Shown here: positions 16,952-25,740 of the stretch, piece by piece | Layout: each line of letters opens with the position of its first letter | Numbering within the stretch: the stretch's first letter is position 1 | Assembly: GCF_029952525.1 (NCBI RefSeq) | Contig: NZ_JASAOF010000001.1 | Span: forward strand, 124,001 to 188,000 | DNA from: Saccharopolyspora ipomoeae | GTDB lineage: Bacteria > Actinomycetota > Actinomycetes > Mycobacteriales > Pseudonocardiaceae | DNA: 64,000 nt | Reading direction: 5' to 3' | Notes under the pieces: generated by a model | Database searches by the model: none | Told to the model about the DNA's origin: nothing | Seen by the model: only the letters and a program-made list of their open reading frames with translations | Made by a program: the position numbers and the translations under genes

Positions 16952-17949
16952 CCGCGCTGCCGCACCCGCGAGGCCCGCTGTCGGAGGCCGTCACCACCGC
17001 GCTGACGGGCGCGGCCCCGGTGCCACCGCCCGCCGCGGCGCGCGGCCACGACCCGTTCGGCGACGACCTCGCGCTCGCCCTGCACACCTGCTACGAACTG
17101 CACTACCGCGGCTTCGACGACGTCTCGCCGGACTGGGAGTGGGAGCCGGAGCTGCTGGCGCTGCGGGCCGAGATGGAGCGCTCCTTCCTGGACGCGCTGC
17201 GCGAGCAGGTCCGCGTCTCCGACGACGTCACCGGAGCGCTCGACGGGCTGCTGGTGGAAACCGTTCCGGGCAGCGGGGTTTCGCACCACCTGCGCGATCG
17301 CGGCGAGTGGTGGCAGCTGCGGGAGCACTTCGCGCACCGCTCGATCTACCACCTCAAGGAGGCCGACCCGCACGCGTGGGTGATCCCCCGGCTGCAGGGC
17401 CGGGCGAAGGCCGCGCTGGTGGCGGTGGAGTTCGACGAGTTCGGTGGCGGCCGAGGCGACCGCGTCCACGCCCGCCTGTTCGCCGACCTGCTGGAAGGCG
17501 CGGGCCTGTCGCCGGAGTACCTGCACTACCTGGACGTGGTGCCCGCACCGCAGATCCGCATCGTCAACCTCATGTCGCTGCTGGGACTGCACCGGGGTTT
17601 GCGCGGCGCGCTGGTCGGGCACTTCGCCGACGCCGAGATCACCACCGCACCCAGCGCGCAACGCCTGGCCACCGGGCTGCACCGGCTCGGGGCGGCACCC
17701 GAGTGCGTGCACTTCTACACCGAGCACGTCGAGGCCGACGCCGTGCACGAGCAGGTGCTGCGCCGCGACGTCATCGGCGACCTGCTGGACCGCGAACCGC
17801 ACCTGGCCACCGACGTCGTCTTCGGGATCGAGGCCACCGAGTTCCTGGAAGCGAAGCTCTCCGAGCACCTGCTGGACGCGTGGGGTGCGGGCCGCACCTC
17901 CCTGCTCAGCCCGCTCGACGGGGCACCGCAGCTCGCTGCGAGCGGGTGA
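16948..17949 (+). CDS. iron-containing redox enzyme family protein (haem-oxygenase-like fold)
   Basis: 333 residues; helical, with histidine/glutamate-rich helices typical of the haem-oxygenase-like diiron fold: HTCYELHYRGF, REHFAHRSIYHLKEADPHAW, VEFDEFGGG, HFYTEHVEADAVHEQ. These H/E pairs could bind a di-metal centre as in the HDO family of oxidases. Translationally coupled to the YbdK-type ligase, so the two probably act on the same metabolite. The exact reaction is unknown. Confidence 0.75.
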   Translation: MTALPHPRGPLSEAVTTALTGAAPVPPPAAARGHDPFGDDLALALHTCYELHYRGFDDVSPDWEWEPELLALRAEMERSFLDALREQVRVSDDVTGALDGLLVETVPGSGVSHHLRDRGEWWQLREHFAHRSIYHLKEADPHAWVIPRLQGRAKAALVAVEFDEFGGGRGDRVHARLFADLLEGAGLSPEYLHYLDVVPAPQIRIVNLMSLLGLHRGLRGALVGHFADAEITTAPSAQRLATGLHRLGAAPECVHFYTEHVEADAVHEQVLRRDVIGDLLDREPHLATDVVFGIEATEFLEAKLSEHLLDAWGAGRTSLLSPLDGAPQLAASG

Positions 17950-17998
17950 CCGCCGGTCGAGAATCGGACCGTCACCGGAGTCGACTCGGGAGTCACCC

Positions 17999-19320
17999 AT
18001 GAGCACAACGGCGCAGATCGGCGTCACCGGCCTGGCGGTCATGGGCCGCAACCTGGCCCGCAACTTCGCCCGCAACGGCTACGCGGTCGCGCTGCACAAC
18101 CGCACGCCCGCGCGCACCCGCGACCTGGTCGAGGAGTTCGGGCAGGAGGGCACCTTCGTGCCCACCGAGTCCGCCGAGGACTTCGTGGCCGCGCTGGAAC
18201 GGCCGCGACGGCTGGTCATCATGGTCAAGGCCGGTGATCCCACCGACGCGGTGATCCGCGAGTTCGCCCCGCTGCTCGACTCCGGCGACGTGATCATCGA
18301 CGGCGGCAACGCGCACTTCGCCGACACCCGCCGCCGCGAGCAGGAGCTGCGCGAGCGCGGCATCCACTTCGTCGGCACCGGCATCTCCGGTGGTGAGGAG
18401 GGCGCGCTGCACGGCCCGAGCATCATGCCGGGCGGTTCGAAGGAGTCCTACGCCTCGCTCGGCCCGATGCTGGAGCGCATCGCCGCCCAGGCCGCTGACG
18501 GGGCGCCGTGCGTCACCCACGTCGGCGCGGACGGGGCCGGTCACTTCGTGAAGATGGTGCACAACGGCATCGAGTACGCGGACATGCAGCTCATCGGCGA
18601 GGCATACCAGCTGCTGCGCGACGTCGGCGGCTACTCGCCGGAGGAGATCGCCGGGATCTTCCGCGCGTGGAACACCGGCCGGCTGGACTCCTACCTGATC
18701 GAGATCACCGCCGAGGTCCTCTCCCACGTGGACGCCGCGACCGGGCGCCCGTTCGTCGACGTGGTGGCCGACCGGGCCGAGCAGAAGGGCACCGGCCGCT
18801 GGACCGTGCAGCTGGCCCTGGAGCTGGGCGCGCCGGTGTCCGGGATCGCCGAGGCGGTCTTCGCGCGCTCGTTGTCCGGCCACACCGCCCTGCGCGAGGC
18901 TTCCACGAGATCGCCGCGGGCAGCGCGCAGTACGACTGGAGCCTCGATCTCGGTGCGATCGCGTCGATCTGGCGCGGCGGGTGCATCATCCGCGCGGCGT
19001 TCCTTGACCGCATCCGCGCCGCCTACGACAGCCGCCCGGACCTGCCGAGCCTGCTCGACGACGCCGAGTTCGCCGAGGAGATCGCCGAGGCGCAGGACGA
19101 TTGGCGCGCGGTGCTCGTCTCCGCCACCGAGCAGGGCGTTCCCGCACCGGGTTTCGCCGCCGCGCTGTCCTACTACGACGCGCTGCGCGCCGACCGGCTC
19201 CCGGCCGCGCTCACCCAGGGCCAGCGGGACTACTTCGGCGCCCACACCTACCAGCGCACCGACCGCGACGGCACCTTCCACACCTTGTGGGGAGGCGACC
19301 GCAGCGAGGTCGAGGTCTGA
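17999..19320 (+). pseudogene. gnd: 6-phosphogluconate dehydrogenase, disrupted by an internal deletion/frameshift
   Basis: NADP-dependent decarboxylating dehydrogenase of the pentose phosphate pathway. The frame from the ATG at 17999 encodes a normal N-terminal domain (GLAVMGRNLARN 11-22, catalytic K185 and E192 in HFVKMVHNGIEY) to about residue 300 (FARSLSGHTALREA). The homologous C-terminal half (GFHEIAAGSAQYDW to HTLWGGDRSEVEV) then continues in another frame from about 18898 to the TGA at 19320. About 40 residues normally linking FARSLSG to the Q-GF helix, including the ALYASK segment, are absent. Read straight through, the first frame runs to 19429 with unrelated sequence. Real inactivation or an assembly deletion. 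Confidence 0.85.
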
Positions 19321-20508
19321 TCAGCCCTCGCGGGGCGGTCTCGCCGCGGGGACCGCGAGCGCCGAGGGCACGAGCAGGACCGCGACCAGCAGCAGGGCGT
19401 GCAGGGTGCCGACGTGGTCGGCGAGGTAGCCCAGCAGCGGCGGTCCCGCGAGGAACGCGGTGTAGCCGATGGTCGACACGACGCTGACCCGGGCGGCGGC
19501 CCGGGCCGGGTCGTCGGCCGCGGCGCTCATGCCGACCGGGAATCCCAGCGAGGCGCCGAGCCCCCAGATCGCGGCGCCCAGGAACACCAGCGGCAGCCAG
19601 GTCCCGTGCACCACCAGCAGGACGCCGACGGCGGCCGTGGCCATCGTCGTCCACAGGACCTTGACGCGGCCGAAGCGGTCGAGCAGGACGGTGCCGCCGA
19701 CGCGTCCTGCGGTCATGGCGCTGAGGAACACGGCGAACCCGACGGCGCCGAGCCACGGCGGGACGTCGTGACCGTCGACCAGCGCCACCGCCAGCCAGTC
19801 GTTGGCCGTGCCCTCGGTGAGCGCCATCGCGAGCACCATGAGCCCGACCAGCAACGTGCGGGGTTCGGCCCAGGCCCGCAGGATTCCGCCGCCGGACTTC
19901 GCGTCCGGATCGGGCTCGTCGTGCGCGGGCAGCAGCGACGGGACGGCCAGCGCCGGGCCGATCGCCGCCAGCAACGCGGCCGCGATCAGGTGCGCCACGA
20001 CCGGCACGCCGAGCGCGGCGCAGGCCGCGCCGACACCGGCTCCGATCACCGTGCCGAAGCTGAACCCGGCGTGGAAGCGGGGCATGATCGTGCGGCCGAT
20101 CGCGCGCTCGACCGCGGCGCCGTCGATGTTCATCGACACGTCCCACAAGCCCGTGCCCAGCCCGAACGCGAACAACCCCGCCGCAGTGATCCACACGCTG
20201 CCGAACAGCCCGGCCCCGGTTCCGGACAACACCAGCCCGGAGGCCGTGACCACGGCTCCGCCGCTGATCACCGCCCGCGCCCCGAACCGGTGCACCGCCG
20301 TCCCGGACAGCGGCAGCGCGAGCAGCGATCCCGCCGAGATCGCCAGCAGCATCCGGCCCAGCTCCCCGGGCGTCACGGACAGCGCGTCGCGCACCTCCGG
20401 GATCCGCGACATCCAGCTGGCCATCGCGAACCCGTTGAGCGCGAACACCACCGCGACGGCGTTGCGCGCCCGCAGCACGCCCGGTTCGGCACGCGTTTCG
20501 ACCGCCAC
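19321..20508 (-). CDS. MFS transporter
   Basis: 395-residue major facilitator protein, twelve predicted helices, starting at a GTG at 20508 with a gggggatt ribosome site. It resembles the YbjJ/AraJ-like group: N-terminal RNAVAVVFALNGFAMASWMSRIPEVRDAL, motif-A-like HRFGARAVISGG, and a cytoplasmic loop around 190-205 (LPAHDEPDPDAKSGG). Convergent with gnd with no spacer. Substrate unknown. Confidence 0.87.
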   Translation of the reverse strand: MAVETRAEPGVLRARNAVAVVFALNGFAMASWMSRIPEVRDALSVTPGELGRMLLAISAGSLLALPLSGTAVHRFGARAVISGGAVVTASGLVLSGTGAGLFGSVWITAAGLFAFGLGTGLWDVSMNIDGAAVERAIGRTIMPRFHAGFSFGTVIGAGVGAACAALGVPVVAHLIAAALLAAIGPALAVPSLLPAHDEPDPDAKSGGGILRAWAEPRTLLVGLMVLAMALTEGTANDWLAVALVDGHDVPPWLGAVGFAVFLSAMTAGRVGGTVLLDRFGRVKVLWTTMATAAVGVLLVVHGTWLPLVFLGAAIWGLGASLGFPVGMSAAADDPARAAARVSVVSTIGYTAFLAGPPLLGYLADHVGTLHALLLVAVLLVPSALAVPAARPPREG

Positions 20509-20786
20509 AGAAATCCCCCAGGAACCGTTGGGCACAGCACCGCGATGCACGGCATCGATCCAGACCGCTCACGAGTCTGGGCCACAACCCTTAGGCGGTC
20601 AAACCACTTTCCGCAAGCATGAGCCGGATCTCCGGCAGGGCCGTTTGAACAGCACCGGCACCCGGTCCAGGTCTGCCGATGCTCCGCCGTCCGAGCCCGA
20701 CCAGTGGTTGCTGGGCAGGACGTTGATGCCGATGGCGTGGCTCGCGGGTGTGAGGTACCGGGTGGCCATCGGTTAGGGTGAAGTCC
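20509..20786. other. divergent intergenic region with an inverted repeat
   Basis: Between the two MFS genes; with the leader region it forms a 458-base gap. CCAGAC (20561-20566) and GTCTGG (20576-20581) make a 6-bp inverted repeat suitable as an operator for the minus-strand MFS gene. A 72-codon minus-strand opening (20591-20809) is present but is proline/arginine-rich and unconvincing. I see no other gene. Confidence 0.4.
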
Positions 20787-20852
20787 ATGTCGAGCCCCGA
20801 ATCGGACACTGCGGGGGCTTTCGGTCACGCCGTCAGCCCCCTGGACCACTGA
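20787..20852 (+). CDS. candidate leader peptide of the chloramphenicol-type exporter (21 aa)
   Basis: An ATG at 20787 preceded by a purine-rich agggtgaag opens a 21-residue reading frame (MSSPESDTAG...SPLDH) ending in TGA at 20850-20852. The ORF contains all three strands of the alternative stem-loops described for this region, the usual design of drug-responsive leader peptides upstream of cml/cmx/erm genes. Peptide sequence itself is not recognised. Confidence 0.45.
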   Translation: MSSPESDTAGAFGHAVSPLDH

Positions 20853-20892
20853 GGTTCCAGCCTTCCCGCCCAGCTTCTGCATGCGTGGGCGG
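20793..20892 (+). promoter_or_regulatory. candidate attenuator with mutually exclusive stem-loops
   Basis: AGCCCC (20793-20798) can pair with GGGGCT (20814-20819), or GGGGGCT (20813-20819) can pair with AGCCCCC (20835-20841); both cannot form together. CTGGA/TCCAG (20841-20845 with 20856-20860) and CCGCCCA/TGGGCGG (20866-20872 with 20886-20892) follow. The stems overlap the small leader ORF and lie just upstream of the exporter at 20967, fitting translation-dependent attenuation. Confidence 0.5.
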
Positions 20893-20966
20893 CTGTTTGG
20901 ACGTTCGATCGGGCTGGCCGTGGTGACGAGACGCCTTCTGCTCGTTTCTCGCCTCGGAGTTGCTCG

Positions 20967-22151
20967 ATGCCTTTCGCCCTCTACATGCTCGCCCTCGCGG
21001 TCTTCGCCATGGGCACCTCGGAGTTCATGCTCGCCGGCCTCGTGCCGAACATCGCCACCAGCCTCGACGTCTCGGTGGGAACGGCCGGACTGCTCACTTC
21101 GGCCTTCGCGGTCGGGATGATCGTCGGCGCTCCCGCGATGGCTGCCTTCGCCCGCCGGTGGCCCGCACGTGCCACGCTCCTAGGTTGCGTGGTGGTCTTC
21201 GCCCTCTGCCACGTCATCGCCGCGGTCACCCCGTCCTTCTCCGTGCTTGCCGCAACCCGCGTCTTGGCCGCGGTTGCCAATGCCGGCTTTCTGGCGGTCG
21301 CCCTGAGTACCGCGACCCGTCTTGCAGCCCCGGACCTGAGAGGACGAGCCCTGGCGGTCCTTCTATCCGGTACCACGATCGCCACCGTCGCCGGTGTCCC
21401 GGCGGGCGCGCTGTTCGGTGCGGCAATGGGCTGGCGGAGCACGTTCTGGGCAGTCGCGCTGCTGTGCGTCCCCGCAGCAATCGGCATCCTCACCGGGCTC
21501 CGCCCCCGCCCGGGATCAGCACCGGAAGGGCCCGGGGGTGCCCCTTCCTTGCGCTCCGAACTGGCCCAGCTCCGAGCGCCCCGCCTGCTCATGGCAATGC
21601 TGCTCGGCGCGCTGGTCAACGGTGGAACCTTCTCCGCGTTCACCTTTCTCGCACCCGTCGTGACCGGAACCGCCGGGCTGGACGAGGTGTGGGTGCCGCT
21701 GGCCCTGGTGCTGTTCGGCATCGGATCCTTCGTCGGAGTCACTGCCGCGGGGAGGCTCTCCGACCAGCACCCCCGCCTGGCTCTCGGCGTGACCGCGCCC
21801 ATCCTGCTGTTGGGGTGGCTGGCTTTCGCACCGCTCGCGGCACACCCCCTACCGCTTCTGGTCCTGGTCTTCGTCCAGGGAGCCTTGGCGTTCGCGGTGG
21901 GAAGCACGCTGATCGCGCGGGTCCTCCACGCGGCGTCCGAAGCTCCCACCATGGGTGGTTCCTATGCGACCGCAGCGCTCAACATCGGCGCTGCCGCCGG
22001 TCCGGCGATCGGGGCCGTGGCGCTGTCCGGTTCCGCTGACCTGGGTCCTGTGCGAGTGGCAACTGCCTTGACCGGGATCGCGTTGCTCATGATGCTGCCA
22101 TCGCTGGGGCTCATCGCACCGCGGGACCGGACCGCGGAGGTCGTCCGTTGA
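20967..22151 (+). CDS. MFS drug exporter, chloramphenicol-resistance (Cml/CmlR) type
   Basis: 394-residue, twelve-helix DHA-type exporter. Its start (MPFALYMLALAVFAMGTSEFMLAGL) and the GLLTSAFAVGMIVGAPAMAAF and NAGFLAVALSTATRLAAPDLRGRALAVLLSGTTIATVAGVPAGA blocks are close to the Streptomyces CmlR/Cml chloramphenicol efflux family as I remember it. The ATG at 20967 has a cggag ribosome site. The preceding leader ORF and stem-loops suggest antibiotic-inducible expression. Whether chloramphenicol is the real substrate is not shown. Confidence 0.88.
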   Translation: MPFALYMLALAVFAMGTSEFMLAGLVPNIATSLDVSVGTAGLLTSAFAVGMIVGAPAMAAFARRWPARATLLGCVVVFALCHVIAAVTPSFSVLAATRVLAAVANAGFLAVALSTATRLAAPDLRGRALAVLLSGTTIATVAGVPAGALFGAAMGWRSTFWAVALLCVPAAIGILTGLRPRPGSAPEGPGGAPSLRSELAQLRAPRLLMAMLLGALVNGGTFSAFTFLAPVVTGTAGLDEVWVPLALVLFGIGSFVGVTAAGRLSDQHPRLALGVTAPILLLGWLAFAPLAAHPLPLLVLVFVQGALAFAVGSTLIARVLHAASEAPTMGGSYATAALNIGAAAGPAIGAVALSGSADLGPVRVATALTGIALLMMLPSLGLIAPRDRTAEVVR

Positions 22152-22272
22152 CTCACGCGAACGCTCCGCTGAGCCTCGAAGTGCGTCGCCGACTCATCAA
22201 CCCGATACCGAATCCGACCGACAGCGGCGGCTGGCATGTCCCCACGGCCGCCAACGTCCTGCCCTCGTACGA

Positions 22273-22875
22273 CTAGTAGTTGCCCTGGCACTCCTGCAGT
22301 TCCTGCTCGGTTGCTTCCGGGCCGCTGTGGAACCGGCAGGAGCGCTCGATCTCGTCGCTGTCGGCGTGGCCGTCGTCGAGCGGCGAGTCACCCGGGCACT
22401 GCTGCGGGTCGTAGACCTCCGGGCTGCTGCAATCACGCGTCCCACCGGATTCGGACTCGCTCGGCGTGCTGGATCCCGACTCGGGGCCCGTTGCTGGCTG
22501 CTCGCTCTCCGGCCGGCTCTTCTCCGCTGACCGCCCGAAGCATTCGTCCCAGGTCATCCCGGCACACGGCCCGATGCGCGGGTCGTCATCGGCCACGTCG
22601 GTGTACCCGTTGCCCGTTCCGTTCAACTGGCACATCCAACCGATCACGTCGTCCCCCCAACGACAATGCTCGTACTTCACCGCTTCGCCGGACTCCGATG
22701 GCGAATCCTGCTGCTGCGCGGAGGAAGGTGGTGGTGGTGGTGGTGCCGGTGCAGGTGGCGGAGCGGGCACGGTGATCGTGACCGGCGGCGGTGCGGGTTG
22801 CGCCGGCAGCACCGAGCACCCGGCCAACCCGAGAGCGGAAGCTGCGAACGCGGTAGCGATGAACCGAATGGACAT
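22273..22875 (-). CDS. hypothetical lipoprotein
   Basis: 200 residues from the ATG at 22875 (ribosome site gggggatcg). The signal peptide ends in the lipobox LGLAGC (cysteine near residue 20), followed by a proline-rich linker of alternating Ala/Pro and Val/Thr, then an acidic, serine-rich domain with about seven cysteines (EHCRWGDDVIGWMCQL, RIGPCAGMTWDECFG, RDCSSPEVYDPQQCPGD) suggesting disulfides. Anchored outside the membrane. No family recognised. Paired with the upstream membrane protein, 32 bases apart. Confidence 0.75.
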   Translation of the reverse strand: MSIRFIATAFAASALGLAGCSVLPAQPAPPPVTITVPAPPPAPAPPPPPPSSAQQQDSPSESGEAVKYEHCRWGDDVIGWMCQLNGTGNGYTDVADDDPRIGPCAGMTWDECFGRSAEKSRPESEQPATGPESGSSTPSESESGGTRDCSSPEVYDPQQCPGDSPLDDGHADSDEIERSCRFHSGPEATEQELQECQGNY

Positions 22876-22907
22876 GAACGATCCCCCGAAGGAAGGGCAG
22901 GGCTCCA

Positions 22908-23327
22908 CTACGCCCTGGCTTGGATGCGCAGCTCGCGCAGACGATCTTGATTGAAGTCGGCCAGCTCGATCGCGGCGTCCCGCGCCGCGGGAGTCGCGGC
23001 CACGTCGATCTGCTCGTGCCAGAACCGCACCGCTTGCTCGTGCGAGGTGATCGCCTCAGCGATCCGGCGCTGCTCGGCCTTGCGCTGCGCGAAGAAGTAC
23101 CGGGACACCGCGATCACCACCGCAGCGATCACCCCGACGACCAAGAACACCGGCCAGAGCTTGGCCACGACCACGCACACGAACAGCAAGGCCAGGAACC
23201 CGGCGCACCAGCGCATCGGAGCCGGCTCCCCGACGGGGGCCGCCGGCCGCACCGACGGCGAGTTGAACTCGACCACGAACCGCATCCCCGTTGACGTGCG
23301 TTTCGGCTCGACGTTGCGCTCTCCCAT
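22908..23327 (-). CDS. hypothetical membrane protein
   Basis: 139 residues from the ATG at 23327 (ribosome site ggggggatc, nearly identical to that of the next gene). Two adjacent hydrophobic helices at about 40-75 (WCAGFLALLFVCVVVAKLWPVF and LVVGVIAAVVIAVSRYFF) are followed by a charged coiled-coil-like cytoplasmic tail with HEQ and RDAAIELADFNQDRL segments. Probably co-transcribed with the downstream lipoprotein. Function unknown. Confidence 0.7.
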   Translation of the reverse strand: MGERNVEPKRTSTGMRFVVEFNSPSVRPAAPVGEPAPMRWCAGFLALLFVCVVVAKLWPVFLVVGVIAAVVIAVSRYFFAQRKAEQRRIAEAITSHEQAVRFWHEQIDVAATPAARDAAIELADFNQDRLRELRIQARA

Positions 23328-23411
23328 GACGATCCCCCCGGGCACTGGTTGCCGGTGGGAAACCGGCCTTCGCCGGCTCCCGGCAGCGGGCTGCTACCCG
23401 CGAAGCAACCG

Positions 23412-23428
23412 TGCACCACCCTGGTGCA
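23412..23428. terminator. candidate terminator hairpin after the metallo-hydrolase gene
   Basis: Perfect 7-bp stem TGCACCA/TGGTGCA with a CCC loop, 30 bases beyond the minus-strand stop at 23458. A second hairpin (CCGGC-cttc-GCCGG) lies close by. No U-run. Confidence 0.45.
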
Positions 23429-23457
23429 GTCACCCAGGGTCGAAGGACCCGGGAACG

Positions 23458-24273
23458 CTAGTCGCTTCCCGCGTGGCGGTCGAAGCCGGCGGGATCGTGC
23501 GCGGCGACGATGTCGATCTCCTCCGGCCGGGCCGCGAGTGCGCGGAGCCGGGCCTGGTTGCGCAGCCGAGCCCGGTTGTCGACGGCCATGACGCGCTGGA
23601 ACGCGCGCAGCGCGGGAGGGCAGTGCGGGGGAGTCGCGAGCTCGCCGTCGGCGAAGACGGCGTCGCCCGCGTGCAGCAGCCAGCCCGAGCCGGTGCTGAC
23701 GGCGACGCCGACGTGGCCGGTGGTGTGGCCGCCGAGCGGGATCAGCAGGATCTCCTCGGGCAGCCCGTCGAGGTCGCGCACCGCCTCGAAGCCGAACCAG
23801 TCCTGCCCGGAAGCGGTCTCGTAGCAGGCCCAGTCGGGACCGTGCGCCCACTGGCTCGCCCGGTAGCGCATGTCGGAAGCCGCCGTGGCCGCGCGCAGCT
23901 CCGGGCCGTGCACGTGCACCTTGGCCTGCGGGAAGTCCCGCAGACCCCCGGCGTGGTCGAGGTCGAGGTGGGTGAGCACCACGTGCCGCACGTCGGACGG
24001 GTCGTAGCCGAGTCGCGAGACCTGCGCGAGCGCCGTCGAACCGGTGTCGAGCAGCGGGTTCATCAGCATCCGGAACTGCTTCGGCAGCGAGGTCCGCGCC
24101 GGGTCGGAGTCGGCGCTGCCGAAACCGCTGTCCACCAGCACCAGTCCGCTCTCGGTCTCGACGAGCAGGCAGTGGCAGACCATCCGCGCGCGGCGCAGCA
24201 CCGACCCCGCACCGTCGATCATTCGGCCGCCGAGGGGACGCATCGGACCGCAGTCCAGGTGGTGAACCCGCAT
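23458..24273 (-). CDS. MBL-fold metallo-hydrolase
   Basis: 271 residues from the second in-frame ATG (24273). It has the metallo-beta-lactamase fold signature VVLTHLDLDHAGGL (HxDxDH type) near 100-113, a further zinc ligand in GGHTTGHVGV, the metal-bridging aspartate in LLHAGDAVF and a terminal histidine in VAAHDP. It resembles quorum-quenching lactonases and related hydrolases, but substrate cannot be called. Stands alone between convergent/co-directional neighbours. Confidence 0.83.
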   Translation of the reverse strand: MRVHHLDCGPMRPLGGRMIDGAGSVLRRARMVCHCLLVETESGLVLVDSGFGSADSDPARTSLPKQFRMLMNPLLDTGSTALAQVSRLGYDPSDVRHVVLTHLDLDHAGGLRDFPQAKVHVHGPELRAATAASDMRYRASQWAHGPDWACYETASGQDWFGFEAVRDLDGLPEEILLIPLGGHTTGHVGVAVSTGSGWLLHAGDAVFADGELATPPHCPPALRAFQRVMAVDNRARLRNQARLRALAARPEEIDIVAAHDPAGFDRHAGSD

Positions 24274-24291
24274 GCGACCCACCCTAGGCGA

Positions 24292-24591
24292 TCATCCGCC
24301 CGCCATCGCCCCGATGATCATGTACGGCTCCTTGCCGGAGACGACCTCCTCCGGCAGCGGATCGTCGATGTCCTCGTTGGACAGGTCCAGTTCGCAGGCG
24401 AAGAACCTGATGAACGCGCGCCGCTTCCGGGTGTCGTGGTCGCGGACGGTGCCGCGCAGCGCCGGGTAGCGGGCTTCCAGCGCGTCGAGCACGAGTCGCT
24501 GCGTCGGAACCCCGTCGACCTCGACGAGGACCTCGTGCTCGGGGATCTTCGCCAACGTGCGCAGGTGCGCGGGAAGCAGGATGCGGATCAT
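24292..24591 (-). CDS. MoaD/ThiS-family ubiquitin-like protein
   Basis: 99 residues with a beta-grasp pattern and the C-terminal diglycine (MIIGAMAGG) that MoaD/ThiS sulfur carriers use for adenylation and thiocarboxylation. N-terminal [16 protein letters not shown] and the [16 protein letters not shown] helix fit MoaD. The start overlaps the stop of the Asp-box protein (ATGA), so both are made together. No moaE, thiG or E1-like enzyme lies nearby, and the partner suggests a role outside molybdopterin synthesis. Confidence 0.82.
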   Translation of the reverse strand: MIRILLPAHLRTLAKIPEHEVLVEVDGVPTQRLVLDALEARYPALRGTVRDHDTRKRRAFIRFFACELDLSNEDIDDPLPEEVVSGKEPYMIIGAMAGG

Positions 24592-25703
24592 CGGAGCGTT
24601 TGCACCTCCACCGACAGGACCGAGGGCAGGTTGGTGACGATGGGGCGCCACGTGTCGCCGGAGTCGGGCGAGACGTAGACGTCGCCGCCGGTGGTGCCGA
24701 AGTAGACGCCGCAGTCGTCGAGCTCGTCCACGGCCATCGCGTCGCGCAGCACGTTGACGTAGCAGTGCTCCTGCGGCAGCCCCTTCGTCAGCGGCTCCCA
24801 CTCGTTGCCGCCGACGCGGCTGCGGTAGACGCGCAGCTTGCCCTCCGGCGGGTAGTGCTGCTCGTCGCTGTGGATCGGCACCACGTACACCGTGTCGGGC
24901 TCGTGGGCGTGCACGTCGATCGGGAACCCGAAGTCGGTGGGCAGGTCGCCGCTGATCTCGTACCAGGACTCGCCCGCGTCGTCGCTGCGCATCACGTCCC
25001 AGTGCTTCTGCATGAACAGCACGTCGGGCCGGTCGCGGTGCAGCGCCAGGCGGTGCACGCAGTGGCCGACGTCGGCGTCCGGGTCCGGGATCTGGCCGGA
25101 GTGCAGGCCGTGGTTGATGGGCTTCCAGGACTTGCCCCCGTCGTCGGTGCGGAACGCCCCGGCCGCCGAGATCGCGATGTAGAAGCGGTCCGGGTTGTTC
25201 GGCGCCTGGATGATCGTGTGCAGGCACATGCCGCCCGCACCGGGCTGCCAGTTCGGGGCGGACTCGTGCTCGCGCAGCGCGGGAAGCTCGTGCCAGCTGC
25301 GCCCGGCGTCGGTGCTGCGGAAGAACGCGGCGTCCTCGACCCCGGCGTAGATCGTGTCGGGGTCGGTCGCCGAGGGCTCCAGGTGCCAGACGCGGGTGAA
25401 CTCCCACGGGCGCGGCGTCCCGTCGTACCAGAGGTGCGTGCCGGGAGTGCCGTCGTAGGAGAAGTGGTTGTCGACGGGGTTCCAGGTGCGCCCGCCGTCG
25501 TCCGAGCGCTGGATCTGCTGCCCGAACCAGCCCATCGACTGGGAGGCGAACAGGCGGTCGGGATCGACCTTCGAGGCTTTGAGGTGGTAGAGCTCCCAGC
25601 CGCCGAAGTGCGGGCCCTCCACCTCCCACGTTTCGCGGGTGCCGTCGGCGGTGAGGATGAACGCTCCCTTGCGGGTGCCGACGAGGACTCGGACACGGCT
25701 CAT
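24588..25703 (-). CDS. Asp-box (BNR) beta-propeller, sialidase-like exo-glycosidase-fold protein
   Basis: 371 residues with five recognisable Asp-box turns: [45 protein letters not shown], spaced as in a beta-propeller. There is no signal peptide, so it is cytosolic, and catalytic sialidase residues are not evident; such proteins are often annotated exo-alpha-sialidase or glycosyl hydrolase without evidence. Translational overlap with the MoaD-like gene is the informative feature. The AraC gene upstream is 37 bases away on the same strand. Confidence 0.8.
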   Translation of the reverse strand: MSRVRVLVGTRKGAFILTADGTRETWEVEGPHFGGWELYHLKASKVDPDRLFASQSMGWFGQQIQRSDDGGRTWNPVDNHFSYDGTPGTHLWYDGTPRPWEFTRVWHLEPSATDPDTIYAGVEDAAFFRSTDAGRSWHELPALREHESAPNWQPGAGGMCLHTIIQAPNNPDRFYIAISAAGAFRTDDGGKSWKPINHGLHSGQIPDPDADVGHCVHRLALHRDRPDVLFMQKHWDVMRSDDAGESWYEISGDLPTDFGFPIDVHAHEPDTVYVVPIHSDEQHYPPEGKLRVYRSRVGGNEWEPLTKGLPQEHCYVNVLRDAMAVDELDDCGVYFGTTGGDVYVSPDSGDTWRPIVTNLPSVLSVEVQTLR

Positions 25704-25740
25704 GAGTGGCTCCCTGCGCTGGTCACGACTGGTCTCCAGC

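Noticed and set aside
20591-20809. 72-codon minus-strand ORF
   Set aside because: Low-complexity Pro/Arg/Gly sequence that overlaps the leader region; no family likeness.
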